From assembly GCA_964500445.1 (NCBI GenBank), contig CAZCOG010000007.1:62001-126000 (forward strand): a DNA stretch of 64,000 bases. Direction: 5' to 3'. Shown one piece after another: positions 18,601 through 26,534 of the stretch. This DNA comes from Persicitalea sp964500445 (GTDB lineage: Bacteria > Bacteroidota > Bacteroidia > Cytophagales > Spirosomataceae). A program made the position numbers and the translations under genes. Within the stretch, counting starts at the first letter, position 1, and each line of letters starts with the position of its first letter. The notes below the pieces were generated by a model. The model searched no databases. It was not told where the DNA came from and worked only from the letters and a program-made list of their open reading frames with translations.

Positions 18601-18804
18601 GGGATAGCGAACTTGCATTTCCGTTTCGAAATGGCCGAAGTTGATCATCCGCGATCCCAGGTTGCCTCCTACCATGAAGATGCGCTCACCGTGGTCGATG
18701 GGAAGGGAGTCATCGGCGATGAAGCGAAAGGCGGTGATAAACAGCAGGGCCGAGGTAAGGAAAACAAATAAGCCTTTGAGGCTTCGTTTAACGGGTATTG
18801 ACAT
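15628..18804 (-). CDS. Exported SGNH hydrolase / PVC-type propeller / HEAT / cytochrome c fusion
   Basis: This 1058-residue protein has a signal anchor (about 11-30), an SGNH/GDSL-like domain (about 38-265; FMVGGNLGSRMINFG, VVVGFFGFSESF, DGSQLNDEGYQKLG), a PVC-type membrane-bound dehydrogenase propeller (about 375-730; PVQMTFDNKGRLWVVTMPSY, YEDTNNDGKAD, NNTIGF, GSLYFIDWHNILIGHMQHNARDP), HEAT repeats (about 755-900) and a C-terminal class I cytochrome c with heme motif C-A-T-C-H (Cys939, Cys942, His943) and a likely Met ligand in VPMTPFGGM. Such proteins act in the periplasm; a dehydrogenase with built-in heme electron acceptor is plausible, substrate unknown. It stands alone on the minus strand beside the FAD/SGAT genes and ends at a strong terminator. 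Confidence 0.85.
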   Translation of the reverse strand: MSIPVKRSLKGLFVFLTSALLFITAFRFIADDSLPIDHGERIFMVGGNLGSRMINFGHFETEMQVRYPDHQLFIRNMCDPGDTPGFRPRSARFSPWAFPGAEKFQTEFANPSDSQGNFPSDDEWLIRLGADVVVGFFGFSESFQGPAGLDNFKAELDAFLKHSLSIRYNGITPPKMAIVSPIAFEDISDIKDVPNGKKENENLWLYTQGMKEVCEKNKVLFVDAFTPSKEWYAASKEPLTIDGSQLNDEGYQKLGVLLADKIFGKESAKSGTNREMVHKAVMEKNFMWLDDYKIPNGVHAWGRRFNPFGPDNYPYEIDKIRQMTAIRDTAVWAAACNCEGFAIDVAAADKRTRKLPPVKTNFNPEANGSLTYLYGQDALDKLKVPQGYKIELFASEKEFPDLANPVQMTFDNKGRLWVVTMPSYPHYKPGDSKPDDKIMIYEDTNNDGKADKETIFVRGLSVPVGFEITPEGVYVSQGTNLMLYTDTDGDDHADKATVIMSGFDDHDTHHEISAWTSDPSGAMYMGEGVFLHTNVETSYGTVRGTNGGFYRYAPQLHKLERVAQLPIPNPWGIAFDEWGQQIFAETSSPDVRWMLPGTVKPMYGESMDKGVQLIQPDQRVRPTSGLEFVSSRHFPDDVQGNFLINNTIGFLGMKMHTLKDDGTGYKSNFVMDLVKGEDRNFRPVDMEFAPDGSLYFIDWHNILIGHMQHNARDPLRDHVHGRIYRVTYPSRPLVKPAKVAGASVEQLLDNLKLPEYRTRYRTQRELRGRKPAEVLPKISKWVAGLNKKDPKYEHNVLEALWTTWGLDKVDKKLLDQMLHAKDYHARAAAVRVVRYVGHQIPNQAELLKEAARDPHGRVRLEAIVAASWLDKDDGLAVLEEAKKMPIDSWMEKSFETAEAHLNGQFVRQKQEKKSVATMKAPEVDAFTKGKEIYSRDGFCATCHQPDGQGLSASGFPPLAGTKWVNGNEERLIKIVLKGLMGPIQVNGKDYVGQVPMTPFGGMLNDEEVAAVLTYVRKSFGNNASVITPEKVKQVRAMTEKDGTFYKPADLLKQYPMEK

Positions 18805-18910
18805 AGGGAACTATGGCTAAGAAAGTATTTTAAATTCGTTTATCGTATAAAGTTGGTTGCAGCCTTTTTATACCCCCGATGCCATTGGGAAGCGACTCTT
18901 TTCCACAAAA

Positions 18911-18946
18911 ACAAAGGGCTAGTCGTTTATGTGACTAGCCCTTTGT
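18911..18946 (-). terminator. Intrinsic terminator of the T9SS protease gene
   Basis: ACAAAGGGCTAGTC (18911-18924) and GACTAGCCCTTTGT (18933-18946) form a perfect 14-bp stem with an 8-nt loop. On the minus strand it is followed by TTTTG. It lies 20 bp after the protease stop. Confidence 0.8.
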
Positions 18947-18965
18947 CCTAATTGGAAGGAATCGT

Positions 18966-21737
18966 TTATTGCACACTGACTACCCGCGTCACCTTTCGTT
19001 CGGTATCTGATTTTGCACTAATCAGGTATTGGCCAGAAGGGTAAGTAATCATGACAATTTCTTCTTTCAATTGCAATGGTCCCGCAGCAAATTTTTTCTG
19101 CATCAGAAGTGTACCGCTCAGATCGTGCATTTCTACCACAAGCGGTGAGGGAGAAGGCAAACCAATATTAAGGGTCAACCTTCCCTGGCTGGGATTGGGT
19201 CCGGCGGTCAGCGTAAGAGTCGGGAATTCAGCCTCTGTCGCAAGCATTTCCTGGCTGATACGGCTGTTCGATGTGCCACAAGCCCCAATTGTAGCGCCCA
19301 GTTTGAGGTACCGATCGGCAATTTTCTCCGAAACGCATTGCGTCACTCCGTAGTAACAAATCTGCACATTCTGGTTTTTGTTACCACAACGCACGTCAAT
19401 TACTTTAATGGTGATGTCACCCGTTGCTGCGCAGCCAGCCAGACTTGTGGCGGTAACGGTAAACGTAGTTTGTCCGCCAGCCGTGGGGCTAAATACAGGG
19501 TTAGCAATGGCAGGGTTATTCAATCCTGTCGTTGGAGACCAGGAAAAAGTACTTGGCTCGGAAGATGTAGCAGTAAGAGTGAGGCTCTGGGTACCATAAC
19601 CTAGAAAAATGGTTTTGTCCGGGCGGAAATTCTCAGTCGAGGGCGGCACCGTAACTGTAACCGTGGGGGTAGGATTCACGGTAAGATTACTCGATGTCAT
19701 AAGTACCCGGCCGAGGTCATCAGTAATGGTTAAGGAAATTTGTAGACCTCCGGCTGATAAATTGCTGAGTGTGGGCGTGGCGCTGGTGGCGTCACTCAGC
19801 GTGCCGTTTGTGGTAGTCCAGGCATAGGTAAAAGGTGCTAACCCACCGTCGAAAGTGGCGGAAAGGTTGGTGTTTTTACCACTACATTGCACGGCAGGAT
19901 TCAATACGATGGCTAAGTCAGCAAAATCTGCTGCATTGACAGCACCATTGGCCTGGATGAAGCCGGCGCCGGTTTGGAAATCAAAACCCGTATCAAAACC
20001 CGGAGTCAGCGGATCGTCCATATCCAGTGCGGTTTTTTCCATGATTTCCAGTATTGTATTTCGCGTAATAGTATTGCCTGATCGCTCCTTCATTAGAGCA
20101 GCAACAGCCGCCGCATGGGGAGCCGAAGCCGAGGTGCCGAAAAAGTTGGGGAAACCGTCGGGTTCGAAGTCGCCTCCGAAGAACGTATTGTTTCCCCCAT
20201 CGACTGCCGTTATTTCCGGTTTCTGACGAGTAATTCCATTTCCGGGAAGACGGTTTCCAGCTAAATCCAACAGAGTAGGGGTACCTCCGGCGGAGGAGAA
20301 AGATTCAACCAGTGCGGTCGAAAGCCCACCATTAAAAGCCGGAGTGTTGAAGTACGGAGCAGCACCTACACTGATGGCCCCGGCGGCGTTGGCGTGACCG
20401 AAGGAAGCCGCGCTTTTTGTGTCGTGTTCGATGGTAATATTCTGGGTGCCAAAATTAACCCATTTGATATTTATAGGATCGGGTCCAGCGAATTTAAGGA
20501 TAAGAAGATCCAATGTAACAGGAGAGGACGTATTATTGTCATACTGAAAGATTTCAAATGGCTCACCTGTTACATTTATATTGTCATCGAAAGAAGCGGC
20601 AACAATTGTATTTCCAAGGAATAAGTAAATATCTAGATCCGTTGTGGGATTCACACCATTCACTGAGAAAAAGGGCTGATCCCATTGAAATGACAACAGA
20701 ATGGATGAGTTGGCCGGAAGTGTAATACTTTGAAAAATGTCGCCACCGCCGAAGTCGTGCGGAATGCCACTTCCGGGAAATGGGTTTTGGCCGGAATTTA
20801 CATAGCCAGCCGCGTAAGAAGACCTTGCCTGGTTGCCGGCCGAAGAAAAGTAGGTGACTTGGTTGTTATTTACGACATCATCAACTGCTTGGGCGATAAG
20901 ACCGTCTTGAAAAAAAGGCTCGGCAAAGTATATGATGTCATCGACAATAATGTTGCAGCCAGCCGTTGCCAAATCTTTAATCCCTTGGGCAAAGCCTGCA
21001 ATGCCATTAAATGCGGTGTTGAAAGCAATGGCCGCTCCTGGAGCCACATCATGGACGATCTCGGCCATGGCCCGGCCCTCGTCAGTGCCACCGGAAGCCA
21101 GGTCTGCCAATACTTGCACGCCACCAGCCGGCAAGTCGCCGGAAACCACTCCGTTGGCGGCCCCGCTCAGGTTGTCGTAGGAATCGGAAAGCACACCCAC
21201 CTTGGAACCCGCGCCACTCACACCAAAATTTGATCGGGCTAAGTTGGCTTTAAGGGCAACATCTCCCTGCGATGTTACTGCCCCCGCGTTGGTGGCAGGT
21301 GTATAGTATGGCCGGGCAAACCGAAGCTGAGACTGCCCAGAAAGTTGACTGAGTTTGTCTAAGTGTATATATCCAAAAACCATGCTTTTGTACGCCTTCC
21401 CCTCACGCAGACCTAGGGCTTGCAGACTTTGAAGCAGGGCGGCTCCGCCGTCAAGGCTAGTAGCAACGGCTTCAATCGCTACAGCTCCATTTTTAATCAC
21501 TAAACTTCCAAGCGGGTTGGGGCCGTCGGCGGACAATCGGCCGTTCTTTGCTGGGGTGGAACTTTTGCCTTCGGCTACATTCAAAAGCTCAGGGGCAAGC
21601 TTCGAGGCTTTTGACTCCTCTTTCACTGCTTTGACTTCCTCACCCGTTGGGACTTGGGCATGGGTCACGAAGGGCACACAGGCTAGTACCAGCAGGGTGA
21701 TCATCCATAAACGGGTTACTCGTAATGTTTTGCTCAT
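18966..21737 (-). CDS. Subtilase/sedolisin-like serine peptidase secreted by the type IX system
   Basis: The 923-residue protein has a signal peptide (ITLLVLACVPFVTHAQ), a peptidase domain (about 165-590) and a T9SS type A sorting domain at the C-terminus (about 845-923; AGPNPSQGRLTLNIG, DLSGTLLMQKKF, YPSGQYLISA). The nucleophile motif GTSASAPHAAAVAAL (Ser536) is subtilase-like and GVLSDSYD fits the Asp region. The usual H-G-T histidine motif is absent; in its place is DEGRAMAEIVHDVAPGA (Glu220, Glu226, His229), which resembles sedolisin E-x-x-x-D sites. PKD-like Ig domains (about 620-800) separate catalytic and sorting parts. It is expected to be surface-attached or released. It has its own promoter and terminator and no obvious partner. 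Confidence 0.85.
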   Translation of the reverse strand: MSKTLRVTRLWMITLLVLACVPFVTHAQVPTGEEVKAVKEESKASKLAPELLNVAEGKSSTPAKNGRLSADGPNPLGSLVIKNGAVAIEAVATSLDGGAALLQSLQALGLREGKAYKSMVFGYIHLDKLSQLSGQSQLRFARPYYTPATNAGAVTSQGDVALKANLARSNFGVSGAGSKVGVLSDSYDNLSGAANGVVSGDLPAGGVQVLADLASGGTDEGRAMAEIVHDVAPGAAIAFNTAFNGIAGFAQGIKDLATAGCNIIVDDIIYFAEPFFQDGLIAQAVDDVVNNNQVTYFSSAGNQARSSYAAGYVNSGQNPFPGSGIPHDFGGGDIFQSITLPANSSILLSFQWDQPFFSVNGVNPTTDLDIYLFLGNTIVAASFDDNINVTGEPFEIFQYDNNTSSPVTLDLLILKFAGPDPINIKWVNFGTQNITIEHDTKSAASFGHANAAGAISVGAAPYFNTPAFNGGLSTALVESFSSAGGTPTLLDLAGNRLPGNGITRQKPEITAVDGGNNTFFGGDFEPDGFPNFFGTSASAPHAAAVAALMKERSGNTITRNTILEIMEKTALDMDDPLTPGFDTGFDFQTGAGFIQANGAVNAADFADLAIVLNPAVQCSGKNTNLSATFDGGLAPFTYAWTTTNGTLSDATSATPTLSNLSAGGLQISLTITDDLGRVLMTSSNLTVNPTPTVTVTVPPSTENFRPDKTIFLGYGTQSLTLTATSSEPSTFSWSPTTGLNNPAIANPVFSPTAGGQTTFTVTATSLAGCAATGDITIKVIDVRCGNKNQNVQICYYGVTQCVSEKIADRYLKLGATIGACGTSNSRISQEMLATEAEFPTLTLTAGPNPSQGRLTLNIGLPSPSPLVVEMHDLSGTLLMQKKFAAGPLQLKEEIVMITYPSGQYLISAKSDTERKVTRVVSVQ

Positions 21738-21968
21738 TGGAAAAGGGTTTTAGGGTTTACAATAAAAATGAAAATTCAGACCTCAGTTTTGACGACTATT
21801 TTCCTGTAGAAAGGGAATAGATATCGATCGTGCTGTGTCAGCTGTCAAAACTAGAATAATATTTTGTCTATCAATTAATTATTGAACAAAACTTATTATT
21901 CGGTATGCCGGAGAACCTGAAAACCTGAAATAATATTTTGTAGATGCCTAACGCGTTTCCACTCAACT
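21738..21968. other. Intergenic region upstream of the T9SS protease
   Basis: This AT-rich gap between two minus-strand genes holds a good promoter candidate (21846-21874) and a perfect 13-bp direct repeat AATAATATTTTGT at 21855-21867 and 21929-21941, the first copy within the promoter spacer. No ORF or terminator is seen. Confidence 0.5.
21846..21874 (-). promoter_or_regulatory. Bacteroidota-type promoter of the T9SS protease
   Basis: On the minus strand TTG (complement of 21872-21874) is followed after 18 nt by TAGTTTTG (complement of 21846-21853), an exact match to the TAnnTTTG -7 box with proper spacing. The predicted start lies about 100 nt before the protease ATG. Confidence 0.55.
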
Positions 21969-23132
21969 TTATCGATTCCTGACCGACGACCCCCTTACCA
22001 CTAATTCAGCTTCCAATACTACCGTCTTGGGAGGCAGAAATTCATCTTCTCCCCGTAACATCCCAAGCATTAAATTCGCGGCAGCTTCGCCTATCTGGGT
22101 GGTGGGTTGCTTCACCGTAGTCAGGCCATTCCCAATATGAACAGCAATGGGGTCGTCACTGAAACCTACCACCCCCAACTCTTCAGGGACACGGATGCCT
22201 TTTAACCTGGCCAGCGTCAGGATTTCGATAGCGGTAGGGTCATTGACGGCAAATATGGCGTCTGGGGGCTGTGCCATGTCCAGCAAATGTTGTCCATAGA
22301 TCACGGCTTTTTGCGCGGTAAAATCACCGTGGATAATGAGTTCAGGTAGCAGTGGATGGCCATACTTCTGTAATGCTTCCCGGTAGCCACGAAGCCGCTC
22401 CTGGCTAATAAGTAGATTGAGAGGCCCGCCCAAGTGTGCAATTCGGCGATAGCCATTCAGGATCAGATGTTCCACCGCCAGGAAGGCGCCCTGGTAGTCG
22501 TTTGCCACAACCTTATGGGTTCCGAGGCCCTCGATAACCCGATTGAAATAAACTACCGGAATATCCCTCTTTTCAAAAGTCCGGAAGTGATCGTAGTTAT
22601 TGGTCTCGTGACTCATCGAAGCCAATAAGCCATCTACCCGGTTGGCCAGCAGCGCTTTGGTATTGGCTACTTCGGTTTCGTAGGACTCGCCGGACTGCAT
22701 GATCATCAGATTATAGTCGGCTTGTCGAAGCACCTGCTGTGCTCCAACGATGACATTCGGAAAAAACTGGGTGAGAAACTCAGGTACCACGATGCCAATG
22801 GTATTTGTGCGGCTTTTTACCAGGCTGTGTGCCAGCTGATTAGGCTGGTAGTCAAGTTCCAGTGCCTTGTCCAGAATAGCTTTTCGGGTGTCGGGGTTAA
22901 TATCGGGGTGATTGTGCAGGGCACGGGATACAGTGGAGTTCGACACCCCTAATTCCTGTGCAATGTCGATGATCGTGGTTTGGTGATGTCCACGCCGCCT
23001 TTCGCTTTTCTGGCCGCCAGAGGGCAATGTGAAATAATAAGCACAGTCTTTACAGAAATAGCGCTGCTTGCCACGGACAAAGCCAGCTTTCATCAGGCTT
23101 TCTACCTGACCACATTTTACACAGGATATCAT
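21969..23132 (-). CDS. LacI-family transcriptional regulator with N-terminal transposase-type zinc ribbon
   Basis: The 387-residue protein has an extra N-terminal zinc ribbon (C-x2-C at Cys4/Cys7 and Cys27/Cys30, with GKQRYFCKDCAYYF, the pattern of IS1 InsA-type transposase ribbons), then a LacI helix-turn-helix (about 52-100; TIIDIAQELGVSNSTVSRAL, YQPNQLAHSLVKSRTN) and a periplasmic-binding-protein-like sensor domain (about 108-387; IGIVVPEF, VDGLLASM, DAIFAVNDPTAIE, GVVGFSDDP, TTVKQPT). LacI regulators bind sugars or sugar phosphates and repress catabolic genes. It is divergent from the second SusC/SusD operon, and a perfect 12-bp-arm palindrome sits between them, the likely operator for both directions. 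Confidence 0.92.
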   Translation of the reverse strand: MISCVKCGQVESLMKAGFVRGKQRYFCKDCAYYFTLPSGGQKSERRRGHHQTTIIDIAQELGVSNSTVSRALHNHPDINPDTRKAILDKALELDYQPNQLAHSLVKSRTNTIGIVVPEFLTQFFPNVIVGAQQVLRQADYNLMIMQSGESYETEVANTKALLANRVDGLLASMSHETNNYDHFRTFEKRDIPVVYFNRVIEGLGTHKVVANDYQGAFLAVEHLILNGYRRIAHLGGPLNLLISQERLRGYREALQKYGHPLLPELIIHGDFTAQKAVIYGQHLLDMAQPPDAIFAVNDPTAIEILTLARLKGIRVPEELGVVGFSDDPIAVHIGNGLTTVKQPTTQIGEAAANLMLGMLRGEDEFLPPKTVVLEAELVVRGSSVRNR

Positions 23133-23246
23133 CTATTCTAATTGTATTTTTCTAATTTATTGGTTCAGGTAGCTATAAGTTGCGCCAGTTTTTTCATAAT
23201 CAAGCAACTTCTGGATAAAGTGATGCTAAAATAAAGAAAATTTATG

Positions 23247-23278
23247 TATCGGTAACGTTTGCGAATACGTTACCGATA
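23247..23278. promoter_or_regulatory. Palindromic operator between lacI-type regulator and susC
   Basis: TATCGGTAACGT (23247-23258) and ACGTTACCGATA (23267-23278) are perfect 12-bp inverted arms around TTGCGAAT. The centre-proximal AACGTT core is typical of LacI-family sites. Its right end runs into TACTTTTTG (23277-23285), a near match to the -7 box, so bound repressor would block the susC promoter. The rest of 23133-23482 is AT-rich with no gene. Confidence 0.65.
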
Positions 23279-23482
23279 CTTTTTGCATGTATTTTAGATT
23301 AAGTATTGATTTGGGGTACTTGCTTGCCACGTTGGCTATCATTATATTCAATAAAAATTGATAGAAACGCCCTATTTAGGTCGGTTCTATCAGTAAAAAT
23401 TAAGTTTTCATTTATAAAAGAAATGTCTGAAAAATTGTCTTTATCTAATATCTCTCCTAAAAATCTATAATCAAATATACAC

Positions 23483-26400
23483 ATGCACAGAATAATACGA
23501 AGGTTTGAACCCAGGCTGCTACTTATAGCCATGCTGCTTCCCTTTTCAGTACTTGCGCAGGACATCGCCCTGAAAGGCACCGTATCCGGCACCGACGGAG
23601 AGGGAATTCCCGGTGTCAGCGTTACCATACAGGGTACCCAAAGAGGAACAATTACTACCGCCGACGGTACTTATAGTCTGCAAACATCTCCCAGTGCAAC
23701 ATTGGTCTTTTCATTTGTAGGATATGTAAAACAGGAAATTCCGGTCAACAACCGAAGTACCATCAATGTCACATTGGAAACCGATACGAAAGCTCTGGAA
23801 GAAGTGGTGGTAGTGGGATACGGTACACAAAGGAAAGTCGAAACTACCGGTTCTATTGCCTCGGTCAAGGCTGATGAGCTGACCCAACTACCTGTTACCA
23901 ATGTGGCGCAGGGGTTGCAGGCACGCGTCTCAGGGGTACAAATCAACCAGAACTCCGGCGCGCCCGGTGGAAACATCAGCGTCCGGATTCGGGGAATCAA
24001 TTCTATCAATGGTAATTCAGAACCTTTATATGTAGTAGATGGAATCCAGATATCGAATGGCGGTGGCATCAACGACGTAAGTCCGCTTTCCACGATCAAC
24101 CCCAACGACATTGAGTCTGTGGAAGTACTTAAAGATGCCTCGGCCTCGGCTATTTACGGAGCACGGGCCGCCAACGGAGTGGTACTTATCACGACAAAAA
24201 GAGGTAAAGCTGGTGCAACACGGGTATCCCTGGAAAGCTACTATGGGGTTCAGCAGGTGACCAAAACACTGGATGTGCTCAATGCTTCGGAATTTGCCCA
24301 ACTAGAGAATGAAGTATTTAAGAATAATTATTACCCCAATCCTGAATCGCTTGGTGAAGGCGTCAACTGGCAAAATCTTATTTTCCAAAAGGCTCCTATT
24401 CAAAACCACCAGCTATCTATCAATGGTGGAAGCGAGAAAACGCAGATCGCACTATCCGCCAACTACTTCAATCAGGATGGAGTCATCATCAATTCCAATT
24501 TTAAGCGCTATTCCTTTCGTTTAAACGCGGATCACAAAATCAGTGATAAATTCAAAATCGGTACCAGTATTCTGGGAAGCTACAACGTGAGCAACGGCAT
24601 TGATGCCGGGGCTACCTCAGTGGGCGATGCCGGCGTAGTAACTACCAGTGTTTTGGGAGCAGCCATCGGAGCTCCTCCCACATTACAACCTTACCGTCCG
24701 GACGGGTCAATCTACCCATTTGGCGAACAGGCAAATGGTCAGTATCGGGAGGTAATCAATCCATTAAACTTTACCCAAATCCTCCGTCAGAAAGCTATCA
24801 AACGTACCTTGATCAACCTGTTCGGTGAGTACCAGATTCTTCCCGGATTGAGCTACCGCGCTTCGTTTAACGCGGATATTCTAAATCGCCTGGACGATAA
24901 CTATTCCCCAATTTCCATTATCAATCAGGCGGATATTAACGCCAATTCCGGTTCCGCCGGGAAATACAACGAAAACTTCCTGGGGCTGCTGCACGAAAGT
25001 ATTCTCTCCTATAATCATACTTTCAATGATATTCACAGCCTCCGCTTCACGGGTGTTTTTGCCTCGCAGGTAGAAAACAGGAATTATAATTCAATCAGCG
25101 CCAATGGTTTTCCTAACGATGCTACCCGCAACGAAGCTGTTCAATTGGCTCTGAATCGGACGGTGAATAGTGGCCGCTCCAAGCAACGTCTGGATTCTTA
25201 TATGGGTCGAATCAACTACGGCTTCCGGGATAAGTACTTCCTGGACCTGACCGCCCGCGTGGATGGTTCGAGCAAGTTCGGGGCCAACCACAAGTACGGT
25301 TTCTTCCCGGCAGTGTCAGCCGCCTGGCGGATCATTGAGGAAGACTTCATGAAAAGCGTCAACTGGATGTCGGACCTGAAACTCCGGGCTAGCTACGGTA
25401 TCACCGGAAATGCCGGAGGTATCGACCCTTATCAATCCCTGGCCATCGTGAGTTCGGGCGGCGGCTACAACCTGGGCAATGCCTATCAGACCGCCATCAG
25501 CCCCACGGGAATTGCTAATCCCGACCTGCGTTGGGAAAAATCGACTCAGACAGATATTGGCGTAGATATCGGATTGCTCAATAATCGCTTGTCCATTATC
25601 ATGGATTACTACCACAAGCGTACCGATGATTTGTTGTACGTCAAAACCTTGCCACTGTCCTCGGGCTACGGAAGCATTACCGGCAACTACGCATCATTGG
25701 AAAATAAAGGTTTTGAGTTTGCAGTTAATGCCAACATCCTGAACGGTCCGGTACGCTGGTCAGTCTCGGGTAACCTGACCGCCAATCGCAACAAGCTGCT
25801 GGATCTGGACGGAGGTACCACGCAGGAACGCTTCGTGACAAACGCCTCCATCCTGAGCGTCGGTCAGCCACTGGGTGTGTTCAAAACCTATGTTTTTGAT
25901 GGAATTAACCAAACGGGCGACGCCATTATTCCGGGATACGACGGAAGAGTAGGAGGCCACAAAGTGAAAGATCTGAACAACGATGGCGCGATCAATTCCG
26001 AGGATCAGATCGTCACCGGAAATCCCAATCCCAAATTTATCTTTGGTGCCTCTACTAATCTGACCTACAAGAGTTTCGATTTCAGTGCTTTCCTTTCGGG
26101 CTCGCAGGGTAACGACATTTTCAATATCAGCCGACTTTCGTTCGAGAATCCACTGGGACAACGCAACCTTTTTGCAGGGGTAGTTGACCGCTGGACGCCT
26201 ACCAATCCCAGCAATCAGTACGTAAGCCCCTTTGTGTCGGGCCGGCTTCCTATTACGAACTACGCCATCGAAGACGGTTCGTATGTACGCCTCAAGAACA
26301 TCACACTGGGATATACCCTTCCCGCGATCAAGGGAATCAGCCGGCTCCGGGTGTACGTCAGCGGTAACAATCTGCTAACCCTGACGAACTATACGGGCTT

Positions 26401-26509
26401 CGATCCGGAGGTCAATACTTATGCCGGTTCCAATACGGCCATCGGGGTCGACAATCTGGTGTATCCTCAGGCCAAATCGTTCCTGGGAGGTATTCAACTT
26501 ACATTCTGA
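23483..26509 (+). CDS. SusC/RagA-type TonB-dependent outer-membrane receptor
   Basis: This 1008-residue receptor has a signal peptide (LLLIAMLLPFSVLAQ), a carboxypeptidase-regulatory-like domain (about 27-100; GKTVSG-like LKGTVSGTDGEGIPGVSV), the SusC linker LEEVVVVGYGT, a plug (about 120-235; VRIRGINSINGNSEPLYVVDG, IYGARAANGVVLITTKRG) and a barrel ending in FLGGIQLTF. Unlike the first SusC it has no STN domain and no FecR partner, so control is presumably by the divergent LacI regulator rather than by trans-envelope signalling. It imports oligosaccharides with the SusD 25 bp downstream. Confidence 0.95.
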   Translation: MHRIIRRFEPRLLLIAMLLPFSVLAQDIALKGTVSGTDGEGIPGVSVTIQGTQRGTITTADGTYSLQTSPSATLVFSFVGYVKQEIPVNNRSTINVTLETDTKALEEVVVVGYGTQRKVETTGSIASVKADELTQLPVTNVAQGLQARVSGVQINQNSGAPGGNISVRIRGINSINGNSEPLYVVDGIQISNGGGINDVSPLSTINPNDIESVEVLKDASASAIYGARAANGVVLITTKRGKAGATRVSLESYYGVQQVTKTLDVLNASEFAQLENEVFKNNYYPNPESLGEGVNWQNLIFQKAPIQNHQLSINGGSEKTQIALSANYFNQDGVIINSNFKRYSFRLNADHKISDKFKIGTSILGSYNVSNGIDAGATSVGDAGVVTTSVLGAAIGAPPTLQPYRPDGSIYPFGEQANGQYREVINPLNFTQILRQKAIKRTLINLFGEYQILPGLSYRASFNADILNRLDDNYSPISIINQADINANSGSAGKYNENFLGLLHESILSYNHTFNDIHSLRFTGVFASQVENRNYNSISANGFPNDATRNEAVQLALNRTVNSGRSKQRLDSYMGRINYGFRDKYFLDLTARVDGSSKFGANHKYGFFPAVSAAWRIIEEDFMKSVNWMSDLKLRASYGITGNAGGIDPYQSLAIVSSGGGYNLGNAYQTAISPTGIANPDLRWEKSTQTDIGVDIGLLNNRLSIIMDYYHKRTDDLLYVKTLPLSSGYGSITGNYASLENKGFEFAVNANILNGPVRWSVSGNLTANRNKLLDLDGGTTQERFVTNASILSVGQPLGVFKTYVFDGINQTGDAIIPGYDGRVGGHKVKDLNNDGAINSEDQIVTGNPNPKFIFGASTNLTYKSFDFSAFLSGSQGNDIFNISRLSFENPLGQRNLFAGVVDRWTPTNPSNQYVSPFVSGRLPITNYAIEDGSYVRLKNITLGYTLPAIKGISRLRVYVSGNNLLTLTNYTGFDPEVNTYAGSNTAIGVDNLVYPQAKSFLGGIQLTF

Positions 26510-26534
26510 TCTGAACTCTTTAATTAGTATAATC

